Assembly (NCBI RefSeq): GCF_000974765.1
Contig: NZ_BBWU01000052.1
Coordinates: 44,366 to 108,365 of the forward strand
Length of the DNA stretch: 64,000 bases
Origin: Sphingomonas changbaiensis NBRC 104936
GTDB taxonomy: Bacteria > Pseudomonadota > Alphaproteobacteria > Sphingomonadales > Sphingomonadaceae
Direction: 5' to 3'
Part shown: positions 27,401 through 36,153 of the stretch, piece after piece
Layout: every line of letters begins with the position of its first letter
Position numbering within the stretch: the first letter of the stretch is position 1
Notes under the pieces: model-generated
Seen by the model: only the letters and a program-made list of their open reading frames with translations
What the model was told of the DNA's origin: nothing
Database searches by the model: none
Position numbers and translations under genes: made by a program

Positions 27401-28798
27401 CTATTTGGCGACGGCGGTGATCATCCGCACCCAATGGTCCACATTGTCGTCGAATGCCTTGACCGGAATCCGTTCGTCGCGGCCATGCGCGCGCATGTCT
27501 TCGGGCACCACGATCCACAGTCCATCGACGCCGTAGACCGGCGTGCCGGCGACACGGAACGGCCGCGCGTCGCTCGCCCCGGCCGCCATTGTCGGGATGA
27601 TCGGCGCGTTCGGGAACATCACGTGGATGCTGTCGGTGTAGGCCTTCATGATGTCGGGCCGCAGCGGCGAGGCATAGGACGTCTCGTTCTTGTCGAGCCG
27701 GGTCACCTGGACCTTGCTGCCCGCAATCTTCTGCAGCTCGTCGCGGATCGCATCGGGCGAGACGCCCGGCATGATGCGGCAATTGACGTTCGCTTGGGCC
27801 AGCTGCGGCAGCGCGTTCTGCGCATGGCCGCCGTTCAGCATCGTCGCGACGCAGCGGGTGCGCGTCAGCCCGACCTCGCCCGGATCGGCTTCGATGAAAT
27901 CGGCAGCCTTGCCGTCCGCCGGATTGGCGAGCCAGGCGCGCATCGCATCGCCAAGCGGCCCCTTTTCGACCTTCTGCCGTTCCTGGAAATAGGAGCGCGT
28001 GGTCTCGTTCTGCATCGGCTCGAAACGATAGGCGCCGAGCCGCACCAGCGCGGCCGAGAGCTCGGTGATCGGGTTGAACGGCTTGGGCTTGCTGCTGTGC
28101 CCGCCCGAATCGCGCACCGAAAAACTATAGTCCGCATAGGTCTTCTCGGCCGTGTCGATCGAGAAGCCGAGATCGTGCCCGTCCGCCGCGAACGCACCGC
28201 CGCCACCGTCCGAGTTCAGGCCGAAGTCCAGGCCCTTGAACTCGGGCCATTGAGTCGCTGCCAATTGGGCGCCGTTGCCGGCCGTCTCTTCGTCACCGGT
28301 GAACAGCACGACGATGTCGCGCTTCGGCTTGAAACCGTTGGCCTTCAGTTCGAGCAGCGCCGTCGTGATCGCCGTTGCGCCCTGCTTGATGTCATAGACG
28401 CCGCGGCCGTAATAATAGCCGTCCTTCTCGACGAAGGTGAACGGGTCCATCGACCAGTCCGACGGCTTGGCCTCGACCACGTCCAGATGCGCCATCAGCA
28501 TGATCGGCTTGGCATTCGATTTGACCGCCGCCGGCCAGCGCACGATCAGCGCCGCGGTCTTGTCGCCCGGCGCGCCTTCGTAAGGCACCACCTTGATGTC
28601 GCTGTCCGCCCAGCCCGCCGCCTTGAACTGATCGCCGAACCAGCGCGCCAGCTCCGGCACCTTGTTGCGGCCTTCGACGGTGGGCACCTCGACCGCGTGC
28701 TTCAGCATCTCGCGGGCCTTGGCGTGCCATTCGTTGTTCGCCGGCGTCGCGAGCGCGGGTGTCGCGAGCAGCAGGGCAGTCAGAGTCAAGGCGCGCAT
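27401..28798 (-). CDS. Secreted M20 family peptidase
   Basis: A 465-residue zinc peptidase (M20/M28-type) with a clear signal peptide, MRALTLTALLLATPALA, so it should act in the periplasm. Metal-site motifs: LMAHLDVVEA (His), GRGVYDIKQG (Asp), TGDEETAG (Glu-Glu, catalytic and metal), then a dimerisation-domain region with RDSGGHSSKP, and the final metal-binding HGRDERIPVKAF. This matches dipeptidase/carboxypeptidase-type M20 enzymes that hydrolyse peptides or acylated amino acids. Start 28798 follows AATAGGAGAG. Single gene between the cytochrome b gene and a repeat. Confidence 0.93.
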   Translation of the reverse strand: MRALTLTALLLATPALATPANNEWHAKAREMLKHAVEVPTVEGRNKVPELARWFGDQFKAAGWADSDIKVVPYEGAPGDKTAALIVRWPAAVKSNAKPIMLMAHLDVVEAKPSDWSMDPFTFVEKDGYYYGRGVYDIKQGATAITTALLELKANGFKPKRDIVVLFTGDEETAGNGAQLAATQWPEFKGLDFGLNSDGGGGAFAADGHDLGFSIDTAEKTYADYSFSVRDSGGHSSKPKPFNPITELSAALVRLGAYRFEPMQNETTRSYFQERQKVEKGPLGDAMRAWLANPADGKAADFIEADPGEVGLTRTRCVATMLNGGHAQNALPQLAQANVNCRIMPGVSPDAIRDELQKIAGSKVQVTRLDKNETSYASPLRPDIMKAYTDSIHVMFPNAPIIPTMAAGASDARPFRVAGTPVYGVDGLWIVVPEDMRAHGRDERIPVKAFDDNVDHWVRMITAVAK

Positions 28799-28828
28799 AA
28801 TCTCTCCTATTGTTGTCGGCACCATAAC

Positions 28829-28965
28829 AATCCTCCCCTGGAAGGGGAGGGGGACCACTCGGCGAAAGCCGAGTGGTGGAGGGGTGTCAGCGTATGAGTT
28901 CTATTCTGAAGCGTGGACACCCCTCCGTCGCGCTGCGCGCGCCACCTCCCCTTGCAGGGGAGGAT
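28829..28965. repeat. Family A variant repeat touching the zapE stop
   Basis: Outer arms TCCTCCCCTGGAAGGGGAGG (left) and CCTCCCCTTGCAGGGGAGGA (right), a left inner hairpin ACCACTCGGCGAAAGCCGAG, then GTGGAGGGGTG/ACACCCCTCC. The same architecture as 10971-11116 but with diverged loop sequences. It fills the spacer between the M20 gene promoter and the zapE 3' end, and its final bases reach the zapE stop codon. Confidence 0.75.
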
Positions 28966-30077
28966 CACCGCTCGCCATGGCCTTCGGCCAGGTAATCGTC
29001 CGAGCGCATTTCCATCAGCCGGCTGACGGTGCGCTCGAATTCGAAGCGGCCATCGCCCTTTTCGTAAAGTTCGGCCGGTTCGGCATCCGCCGCGGCGAAC
29101 AGCTTGACCTTCTGTTCGTAAAGCGCGTCGATCAGCGTCACGAAGCGCGCCGCTTCGTTGCGGTTCTCGGGGCCGAGCTTCGGGATGCCGACCAGGATCA
29201 CCGTGTGAAAGCGTCGCGCGATCGCGAGATAATCGGGCGCCCCGCGCGCTTCCCCGCACAGCCGCTTGAACGAGAAGACGGCGACGCCCTTCAGGCTTTT
29301 GGGCACATGCAGCGTGCGGCCGCCGGGGACCGGGATGTCTTCGGTCGGCACGTGCGCGCGGTCCTCGACCGGAAAGTCGGTCAGGCGGAAAAAGGCGTCG
29401 GAGAGCGCCTTCGTCGCTTCCGGGCCGTTCGGCACGTGCCAGGTCTTCAGGCCCGAGATGCGCTGCAGGCGATAATCGGTCGGCCCATTCAGCGCGATCA
29501 CGTCCAGTTTCTGCTCGATCAGGTCGATGAAGGGCAGAAAATGCTCGCGGTTCAGGCCATCCTTGTAGAGGTCGCGCGGCGGGCGGTTGGAGGTGGCGAC
29601 CACCGTCGTCCCGGCATTGATCAGCGAGGTGAACAGCCGCGACAGGATCATCGCGTCGGGCGAGTTGTTGACGACCATCTCGTCGAACGCGATCAGCCGC
29701 GCCTCGCCCTTCAGGTCGGCGGCGACCGCAGGAATCGGATCGCCCGCCTCCTTTGCGCGCTCGACGCGAAGCCGATCGTGCACTTCCAGCATGAACTCAT
29801 GGAAATGGACCCGCCGCTTCTTCTCGATCCGGACTGCGGAGAAGAACAGGTCCATCAGCATCGATTTGCCACGCCCGACCCCGCCCCACATATAGACGCC
29901 GCGGGGCTGCGGCTGGGGCTTTGCGGTCAGGCGCCAGAGGATGCTGCCGCGATTGGGCACCGCTTCCAGCTCGTTTGCCAGCCGGTCGAGCAGCTGGGCG
30001 GCGCTCGCCTGGGCGGGATCGCGCCGCAGCTGCCCATCGCGGACCAGCGCATCATACCGCTCATAGACGCTGCTCAT
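28965..30077 (-). CDS. zapE: Cell division protein ZapE (AFG1-like ATPase)
   Basis: A 370-residue AAA-type ATPase related to yeast AFG1; ZapE associates with the Z-ring in E. coli. Seen: N-terminal YERYDALVRDGQLRRDPAQ, Walker A MWGGVGRGKSMLMDLFF (Lys71), VHFHEFMLEVHDRL, Walker B LIAFDEMVVNN, sensor 1 TTVVATSNRPP and the FLPFIDLIEQKLDVI stretch. Length matches the family. ATG 30077 overlaps the stop of the thioesterase gene (TCAT), so it is translationally coupled to that gene. Confidence 0.93.
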   Translation of the reverse strand: MSSVYERYDALVRDGQLRRDPAQASAAQLLDRLANELEAVPNRGSILWRLTAKPQPQPRGVYMWGGVGRGKSMLMDLFFSAVRIEKKRRVHFHEFMLEVHDRLRVERAKEAGDPIPAVAADLKGEARLIAFDEMVVNNSPDAMILSRLFTSLINAGTTVVATSNRPPRDLYKDGLNREHFLPFIDLIEQKLDVIALNGPTDYRLQRISGLKTWHVPNGPEATKALSDAFFRLTDFPVEDRAHVPTEDIPVPGGRTLHVPKSLKGVAVFSFKRLCGEARGAPDYLAIARRFHTVILVGIPKLGPENRNEAARFVTLIDALYEQKVKLFAAADAEPAELYEKGDGRFEFERTVSRLMEMRSDDYLAEGHGER

Positions 30078-30556
30078 CCGCCGCTCGGCTTGCGAATGGT
30101 GCCCGAATAAGAGGCGATCACCTCCGCGTCCTGCTCGACAAGGCCGCGAATGAAGACCAGCCGCCGCGTCACCCGCAGCACTTCGCTGACAAAATCGAGC
30201 GGCCGGCCGATGTCCGCCGCGCCGATGAACTGGGTCGAGAGGTCGAGCGTCACCGCGGTGCCTGCTTCGATGATTCCCTTGCTGCGCGAGGTGGCGAACA
30301 GCGCGACATCGATGAAGCCGAGCAGCGCGCCGCCATGCACCTTGTCGGCAAGATTGGAATGCTGGCGCTCGGGAAAGGCGCGCATGCGGACGCGTCCGTC
30401 CTCGTCCACGCGAACGATCATCTTGCCGAGCGCCGAGTTGAAGCGCGTCGGGTCGCGGAACCCCCATCGCATCCAGCCGGGGTTGTCGGGATCGGGCTCG
30501 TGGAGAAAGCCCTCTCCCCTCCCGCTCGCGGGAGGGGCTGGGGGTGGGATCGTCAC
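30074..30556 (-). CDS. PaaI-type hotdog thioesterase
   Basis: A 160-residue acyl-CoA thioesterase of the PaaI/4HBT hotdog fold. Seen: HSNLADKVHGGALLGFIDVALF with the conserved HGG element, AVTLDLSTQFIGAADIGRPL, and RRLVFIRGLVEQDAEVIASY. The candidate start is a GTG at 30556 within a palindromic repeat, so residues 3-16 or so (IPPPAPPASGRGEG) are repeat-derived; the fold itself only begins around FLHEPDPDNPGW. The next in-frame ATG is at 30472, which would remove conserved sequence. The true N-terminus is therefore uncertain. Confidence 0.82.
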   Translation of the reverse strand: MTIPPPAPPASGRGEGFLHEPDPDNPGWMRWGFRDPTRFNSALGKMIVRVDEDGRVRMRAFPERQHSNLADKVHGGALLGFIDVALFATSRSKGIIEAGTAVTLDLSTQFIGAADIGRPLDFVSEVLRVTRRLVFIRGLVEQDAEVIASYSGTIRKPSGG

Positions 30557-30614
30557 GCTGCTAAGAACCTCAATTCAGGCCCACCCCCGCCCCTTCCCGC
30601 AAGCGGGAGGGGAG
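30510..30614. repeat. Family B variant repeat between sdhB and the thioesterase
   Basis: Left arm CCCCTCCCGCTCGCGGGAGG with GGCTGGGGGTGGG, right arm CCCACCCCCGCCCC with TTCCCGCAAGCGGGAGGGGA, separated by about 30 bases of less regular sequence. Each arm is itself a hairpin. The left half overlaps the 5' end of the thioesterase reading frame, and the right half sits directly after the sdhB stop, where it might also act as a transcription barrier. Confidence 0.75.
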
Positions 30615-30616
30615 AT

Positions 30617-31402
30617 TCAGATGATCCGCTCGACTTCCATCTTCTTGATCTCCGCGATGGCCTTGGCCGGGCTGAGACCCTTGGGGCAGACGTTCGCGCA
30701 GTTCATGATGGTGTGGCAGCGATAGAGGCGGAACGGGTCCTCGAGCTCGTCGAGGCGCTCGCCGGTATTCTCGTCGCGGCTGTCGGCCAGCCAGCGATAC
30801 GCCTGGAGCAGGATCGCGGGGCCAAGGAATTTGTCGGAATTCCACCAATAGCTGGGGCACGAGGTCGAGCAGCACGCACAGAGAATGCACTCGTAGAGCC
30901 CGTCCAGCTTCGCGCGGTCTTCCGGCGTCTGCAGCCGTTCCTTGCCCGACGGCGGCGGCGTCACCGTCTTCAGCCAGGGCTGGATCGATGCATATTGCGC
31001 GTAGAAGCGGCTGAAATCCGGCACCAAATCCTTGATCACGTCCATGTGCGGCAGCGGCGTGATCTGGACTTCCTTGCGGCAATCCTCGATCGCGTGGGTG
31101 CAGGCGAGCGTGTTGCGGCCGTCGATGTTCATCGAGCAGCTGCCGCAGATGCCTTCCCGGCACGAGCGGCGGAAGGTCAGGCTCGAATCCTGCTCGCTCT
31201 TGATCTTGATCAGCGCGTCGAGGACCATCGGCCCGCAGCTGTCGAGATCGACCTCGAACGTATCGTAACGCGGATTCTCGCCCGTATCCGGATCGTAGCG
31301 ATAAATCTTGAATTGGCGCACGCGCGTCGCGCCGGGCTGGGCCGGGAAGCTCTTCCCGTCCTTGCGGACGACACTATTCTTGGGCAGCGCGAATTCGGCC
31401 AT
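30617..31402 (-). CDS. sdhB: Succinate dehydrogenase iron-sulfur subunit
   Basis: Iron-sulfur subunit of complex II, passing electrons from the flavoprotein to ubiquinone at the inner membrane. 261 residues. Seen: plant-type [2Fe-2S] site [21 protein letters not shown], then the [4Fe-4S] and [3Fe-4S] ligands [12 protein letters not shown] and [17 protein letters not shown]. The cysteine spacing is complete. sdhA, sdhC and sdhD are not in the window; upstream lies the divergent kinase gene, so sdhB appears to be transcribed on its own or from a promoter in 31403-31629. Confidence 0.97.
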   Translation of the reverse strand: MAEFALPKNSVVRKDGKSFPAQPGATRVRQFKIYRYDPDTGENPRYDTFEVDLDSCGPMVLDALIKIKSEQDSSLTFRRSCREGICGSCSMNIDGRNTLACTHAIEDCRKEVQITPLPHMDVIKDLVPDFSRFYAQYASIQPWLKTVTPPPSGKERLQTPEDRAKLDGLYECILCACCSTSCPSYWWNSDKFLGPAILLQAYRWLADSRDENTGERLDELEDPFRLYRCHTIMNCANVCPKGLSPAKAIAEIKKMEVERII

Positions 31403-31629
31403 GTTTTCCCCGCCTCTTGTCTGAGCGTCTGATAGGCTGCGCGCCCGCGGGACTCAACCGTCCAGATGCGATCGTTGGCGGGCCAGGCTTTTCGACGGCG
31501 TAGGCTTGGCCCATCAAAGCCCAAGCACCTGTAACCTTTGGCAAAAACTCCGGCCGCGCTTGGCGCCGGGACTTGCCGGATCGCCCCGGCGCACCTATTG
31601 AGGCGGCCTGCGGGGGAACCTCTCGGATC

Positions 31630-33237
31630 GTGTCCGTTTCGTGTGACAGTCCCGCGAATGTGTCGGACCGTATATTGCAGCCCAATCAGCCCCATTTCCC
31701 TGCTGCCGCAGATGCGGCCGGCGCGCCCGCGCCGGAGCTGGCCTATCGGCTCCAGCAGCAACAGCTTCTTTCCGAGTTCGGGATGTTCGCGCTGGGATGC
31801 GAGGACCTGGCGGCACTGTCGCAGCGTGCGTGCGAGCTCGCCGCGCGCGGCCTGCATACCGAGTTCGCAAAGGTCCTGCGCTATGGGCCGGAGCATGACG
31901 ACCTGCTCGTCTGGGCCGGGGTCGGCTGGAAACCGGGCGTCGCCGGGCATGCGACGCTCGGCGCCGATCTCGCGTCGCCGGCAGGGTTCGCCCTGAAGAC
32001 CGGCCAGCCGGTCATTTCCAACGATCTTCGATCGGAGAGCCGCTTTCGCACGCCCCCGCTGCTTGCCGAGCACGGCATCCGGCGCGCGATTAATGTGCTG
32101 ATCCCGGAATGTCGCGGATTCCGTGGCGTGCTGGAGGTCGATTCCACCGACGGCCACGCGTTCGTCGAGGCCGATCTGGATTACCTCCGCAGTCTTGCCC
32201 AGTGGTTGGGCATCGCGATGGAGCGGCAACGCGCGGAAGACGCGAAGGCAAGCTCGGATGAGCGGTATCAGCGCCTCTTCGAAGCGATCGATGCCGGCTT
32301 CTGCGTGATCGAGATAAAGTTCGACGCCGACCGGCAGCCGATCGATTACCGTTTCGTCGAGGTCAATCCGGCGTTTGCTGGCCATACCGGGCTTGCCGAT
32401 GCGCAAGGCAAGTGGATGCGCGACCTCGCCCCCACCCATGAGCAGCATTGGTTCGACATCTATGGCCGCGTGGCCCTGACCGGGGAGCCGGCCCGGTTCG
32501 AGGAGCAGGCGGAGGCGCTCGGCCGCTGGTTCAGCGTCAACGCATTCCGCGTCGGCGATCCGGAGCTGCACCAGGTCGGCATCCTGTTCACGGACATGAC
32601 CGACCGCAAGCGGCTCGAGACCCTGCTTCAGGAAAAGGTCGCGCACCAGGAAACGTTAATGCGCGAGGTCAGCCACCGGGTGAAGAACAGTCTCGCGCTG
32701 GTGGGAAGCATGCTGTACATGCAGGGCCGGGCGACGCATGACCCGGAGGTCAAGCGGGCGATCGCGGACGCGCAGACGCGCGTGCTCGCGATCGCGCAGG
32801 TCCACGACCAGCTCTGGCGCCAGAGCCAGGTCGAACGGATCGAGCTCGGGACATTCCTGGGCGATCTGTGCGCGAAATTGCAGGAGACCGACCGGCGACA
32901 TCGGCTGCGCTGCGAGATCGATCCGGTCGCGATCCCGGCCGACCAGGCCATTCCGCTTGGCCTGATCGTCAACGAGCTGGTCACCAACGCATTCAAATAT
33001 GCCTATCCGGACGAAAGCGGCGGCGTCATCGGCGTGGCCCTCCGGGAGACAAAGGACGGCATCCGGCTGGAAGTCGCGGACACCGGCGTCGGCCTGCCCG
33101 CTTCCGTCGACTTCGGCGCCTCGACGAAGAGCCTGGGCGGCCGCATGGTGCAAGCGCTGGCCCGCCAGTTGGGCGCAACGCTCGACGTGGAGTCCAGCAG
33201 TCGGGGAGCGAGATTCACGCTCGACATCCCGGAGTAG
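31630..33237 (+). CDS. Sensor histidine kinase, GAF-PAS-HisKA_2
   Basis: A 535-residue soluble sensor kinase without obvious membrane segments. Order: GAF domain (about 40-190, from LLSEFGMFALGCEDLAALSQ to QWLGIAMERQRAED), PAS domain (about 200-325, YQRLFEAIDAGFCVIEIKFD), HisKA_2 phosphoacceptor REVSHRVKNSLALVGSMLYM, and HATPase with GLIVNELVTNAFKYAYP and VADTGVGLPA. This subfamily often feeds the alphaproteobacterial general stress pathway (PhyR), which is not in the window. The start is uncertain: GTG 31630 follows GGGGGAA, while GTG 31660 and TTG 31573 are alternatives. It is divergent from sdhB, and lldD follows 18 bases after its stop. Confidence 0.85.
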   Translation: MSVSCDSPANVSDRILQPNQPHFPAAADAAGAPAPELAYRLQQQQLLSEFGMFALGCEDLAALSQRACELAARGLHTEFAKVLRYGPEHDDLLVWAGVGWKPGVAGHATLGADLASPAGFALKTGQPVISNDLRSESRFRTPPLLAEHGIRRAINVLIPECRGFRGVLEVDSTDGHAFVEADLDYLRSLAQWLGIAMERQRAEDAKASSDERYQRLFEAIDAGFCVIEIKFDADRQPIDYRFVEVNPAFAGHTGLADAQGKWMRDLAPTHEQHWFDIYGRVALTGEPARFEEQAEALGRWFSVNAFRVGDPELHQVGILFTDMTDRKRLETLLQEKVAHQETLMREVSHRVKNSLALVGSMLYMQGRATHDPEVKRAIADAQTRVLAIAQVHDQLWRQSQVERIELGTFLGDLCAKLQETDRRHRLRCEIDPVAIPADQAIPLGLIVNELVTNAFKYAYPDESGGVIGVALRETKDGIRLEVADTGVGLPASVDFGASTKSLGGRMVQALARQLGATLDVESSSRGARFTLDIPE

Positions 33238-33255
33238 AAGAAAAGGGGGGCGGGG

Positions 33256-34404
33256 GTGAGACTGGGGGATTGTCACAACACCGAGGATTTTCGCCGCCTC
33301 GCCAGGCGGCGGCTGCCTTCGCCGGTCTTCCACTATATCGACGGCGCCGCCGATGACGAGGTCACGAAGGCGCGCAACACCGCTGCGTTCGATGAGTGCG
33401 ACCTGATCCCGCGCGTGCTCGCCGGTGTCGAGCAGGTCGACATGCGCACGACGCTGATGGGCCGCGAGATCGCGCTGCCCTTGTTCTTCTCGCCCACCGC
33501 CTTGCAGCGGCTGTTCCACTGGCAGGGGGAGCATGCGGTGGGCGCGGCGGCGGAGAAATTCGGCACCTGGTTCGGCATTTCGAGCCTGGCCACGGTCAGC
33601 ATCGAGGAGGTCGGCAGGACCGTCCGCGCGCCCAAGCTGTTCCAGCTTTACGTGCACAAGGACGAGGGGCTGAACCGGTCGATGGTCGAGCGTTGCAAGG
33701 CGGCGGGGTTCGATGCGATCGCGCTGACCGTCGATACCATCGTCGCGGGCAATCGCGAGCGCTGCCTGCGCACCGGCTTCACCTCGCCGCCACGGCTGAC
33801 GCCCCGTTCTGCCCTGAGCTTCGCCGCCCACCCGCGCTGGACGCTCGACTATCTGTTCCGCGAGCCGTTCGCTCTCCCCAACCTCCAGACGCATGTGCGC
33901 CAGGGAACGAAGGTCGCGCTGTCGGTCGCGGACTATTTCGATACGATGCTCGATCAGTCGATGGATTGGAAGGCGGCCGAGCGGATCCGCGCCGATTGGG
34001 GCGGGCAATTCTGCCTGAAAGGCGTCATGTCGGTCGAGGATGCCCGCCGCGCCGTCGATATCGGCGCGACGGCGATCATGGTGTCCAACCATGGCGGCCG
34101 CCAGCTCGACGGCTCCAGAGCGCCGTTCGACCAGCTCGCCGAGATCGTCGATGCGGTCGGCGACCGGATCGAGGTGATCTGCGACGGCGGCATCCGCCGC
34201 GGCACCCATGTGCTGAAGGCGCTGTCGATCGGCGCAAGGTCCTGCTCCGGCGGCCGCTTCTACCTCTATGCGCTGGCCGCCGCCGGCCAACCCGGCGTCG
34301 AGCGCGCGATGGGCAAGCTGAAGGGCGAAATCGAGCGCGGCATGAAGCTGATGGGCGCGCGCAGCCTCACCGACCTGACCCGCGACAACCTGCGCTGGCG
34401 TTAG
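33256..34404 (+). CDS. lldD: FMN-dependent alpha-hydroxy acid dehydrogenase (L-lactate type)
   Basis: A 382-residue flavoenzyme oxidising an L-2-hydroxy acid, most likely L-lactate to pyruvate, linked to the respiratory chain. Seen: N-terminal [67 protein letters not shown], catalytic base region [20 protein letters not shown] and [16 protein letters not shown]. The GTG start at 33256 follows AAGGGGGGCGGG. The [20 protein letters not shown] stretch (usually GRPFLYG/ALAAAGE) supports the family. Mandelate or glycolate oxidation cannot be excluded. Its TAG stop interlocks with the convergent chemoreceptor's TAA within TTAG at 34401-34404. Confidence 0.9.
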   Translation: MRLGDCHNTEDFRRLARRRLPSPVFHYIDGAADDEVTKARNTAAFDECDLIPRVLAGVEQVDMRTTLMGREIALPLFFSPTALQRLFHWQGEHAVGAAAEKFGTWFGISSLATVSIEEVGRTVRAPKLFQLYVHKDEGLNRSMVERCKAAGFDAIALTVDTIVAGNRERCLRTGFTSPPRLTPRSALSFAAHPRWTLDYLFREPFALPNLQTHVRQGTKVALSVADYFDTMLDQSMDWKAAERIRADWGGQFCLKGVMSVEDARRAVDIGATAIMVSNHGGRQLDGSRAPFDQLAEIVDAVGDRIEVICDGGIRRGTHVLKALSIGARSCSGGRFYLYALAAAGQPGVERAMGKLKGEIERGMKLMGARSLTDLTRDNLRWR

Positions 34405-35996
34405 GCCGCGCGCAATTCGTCCAGGAACACGCGCGTCTCGGCCAGGATCGACTGGGTGCGCGCGAGCAACTCGGACGAGCGGCCCTCGACCTCTTCGGTC
34501 AGTCCGGACGAAATGACCGCCGCCTGCTTGGCTTCGGCAACCCGTCCGTGAACGTCGATCGCGAACGAGGCGGCGGCGATGGCGTGCTGTTCGAGTTCGC
34601 CGACGATTGCACCCTGGCCCTGAAGTGCGCTCGCGAGCGTCTGCGCCAGCTCTTCGAAAGCCCCGAGACAGCCCTGCATTTCAGCAATCGCCGCCTCGGT
34701 GTGGGTCGAGGCGTTGGCGATATCGTCCGCCTTCTGGCGCACGTCGCCGGTTGCGCGGCCGGTCTGGTTGGCGAGCGACTTCACTTCGGATGCGACGACC
34801 GCAAAGCCGCGCCCGGCCTCGCCCGCCCGCGCGGCTTCGATCGTGGCATTGAGCGCGAGCAGGTTGGTTTGGCGCGCGATATCCTCGATCGTCGTGGAAA
34901 TCGCCCCGATCCCCTGCGCATTGCGCACGAGCGTGCGGAACTGCTCTTCGGCGCGGCCGGTCAGATCATAGGCGCGGACATTGGCCGAGGCCTGATCGTC
35001 GACGCGTTCCTGCACCGAGGCGAGTGCATGGCGAAGGTCGGCGGCGAGCGCGGAGAGCGTCGCCATGTCCGCTTCGGACCGATCGACCTTCCCGGCAAGC
35101 TCGACAAAACGCTGGTGGCTCGAGACCGCCGATTGCGCGAGCTGCCGCGCCAGCGCACAGGCCTGCTCGGCATCGGCGGCGATCGCTTCGATCCCCGACA
35201 GCAGCCGCGATTCGAACGATTGAGCGATGGCCGCGATTTCGCGCCGCCGGTCCTCCTCGCGTTGCTGACGAGCCTGTGCGGCAGCTTGGGAATCTTCAGC
35301 CGCGCGGGCAGCGGCGGTTTCGGCTTCGCGGGCGGCGAGGATGGCGATCTCGGCGCGAGCGCGCTCAGCGTCCGCGCCGCTCCGGAACTGCTGGACGACC
35401 ATCGCGTGCTGCGACACCACCGTTCGCGCCAGCATCAGCACGAACACGGCGAGAAACGCGTAGACGGGCCATTCGATCGAGCTGATCCGGGCATAGACCG
35501 CGCAAACCGTCGTGACCGTCACGAGGAAGCTGGCGGCTGCGGCGGGAATCGATGCGTAGCGCAGTGCGCCGACCGCCATCACGCCGGCCATCACGGCCAC
35601 GACGAGCACCTGCAATTCGGGCGGAGCGTAAAGACCCGCGTTGGAGAGGAAAATGAACCAGCCCAGCGCAACGAAGGCGGCTTCGGCAGCGATCTGGCGG
35701 ACGCGTTCCGCGGGGCGATCGAGCTGCCAGCCGGCCGCGCGGTCGCGGAACCAGCGCACGAGCATCACGCTGCAGATGAGAAGGTGAAAGCCGGCTGCGG
35801 CAAGGATCGCGCGTAGATTCGCCGAATCGAGGCTTGCCAGCAGCACGCCCGAGGACACCAACAGGCTCATCGCGAACGACACGGGATAGGTGCGCGTCGC
35901 CGAATCGATCTGCGCGCGCAGCAGCTCGTCGGACAAATCTTCCGAGCGCAGCGCCGCGATCAGTGCCGACGTCCGCTTACCGGCTGCCATGCCCAT
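34401..35996 (-). CDS. Methyl-accepting chemotaxis protein with membrane-embedded sensor
   Basis: A 531-residue chemoreceptor. The N-terminal 215 residues are about five to six close membrane segments ([100 protein letters not shown]) with no large periplasmic domain. It is followed by a coiled coil rich in Ala, Glu and Arg, and the signalling hairpin with [19 protein letters not shown] and [16 protein letters not shown]. No C-terminal pentapeptide for CheR binding is seen. It may sense a membrane or energy state. No other chemotaxis gene is adjacent. Confidence 0.9.
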   Translation of the reverse strand: MGMAAGKRTSALIAALRSEDLSDELLRAQIDSATRTYPVSFAMSLLVSSGVLLASLDSANLRAILAAAGFHLLICSVMLVRWFRDRAAGWQLDRPAERVRQIAAEAAFVALGWFIFLSNAGLYAPPELQVLVVAVMAGVMAVGALRYASIPAAAASFLVTVTTVCAVYARISSIEWPVYAFLAVFVLMLARTVVSQHAMVVQQFRSGADAERARAEIAILAAREAETAAARAAEDSQAAAQARQQREEDRRREIAAIAQSFESRLLSGIEAIAADAEQACALARQLAQSAVSSHQRFVELAGKVDRSEADMATLSALAADLRHALASVQERVDDQASANVRAYDLTGRAEEQFRTLVRNAQGIGAISTTIEDIARQTNLLALNATIEAARAGEAGRGFAVVASEVKSLANQTGRATGDVRQKADDIANASTHTEAAIAEMQGCLGAFEELAQTLASALQGQGAIVGELEQHAIAAASFAIDVHGRVAEAKQAAVISSGLTEEVEGRSSELLARTQSILAETRVFLDELRAA

Positions 35997-36153
35997 CCTC
36001 TTGCACAGGGCTCGACCTAGCAGCGCCCAGCTAACAGGCCGTTAAGTGTAACGGCCCGGCGTGACACTATGGCTTTCGCCGCACCGCCGCTTCAGGTTAG
36101 GGACAGATGCTCTCGATGAACCTGTGCTTTTGAAAACCTCTGGGGCCTGATCG

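Noticed and set aside
28799..28964. Short frames in the repeat spacer
   Set aside because: All lie in palindromic repeat DNA with no coding signals.
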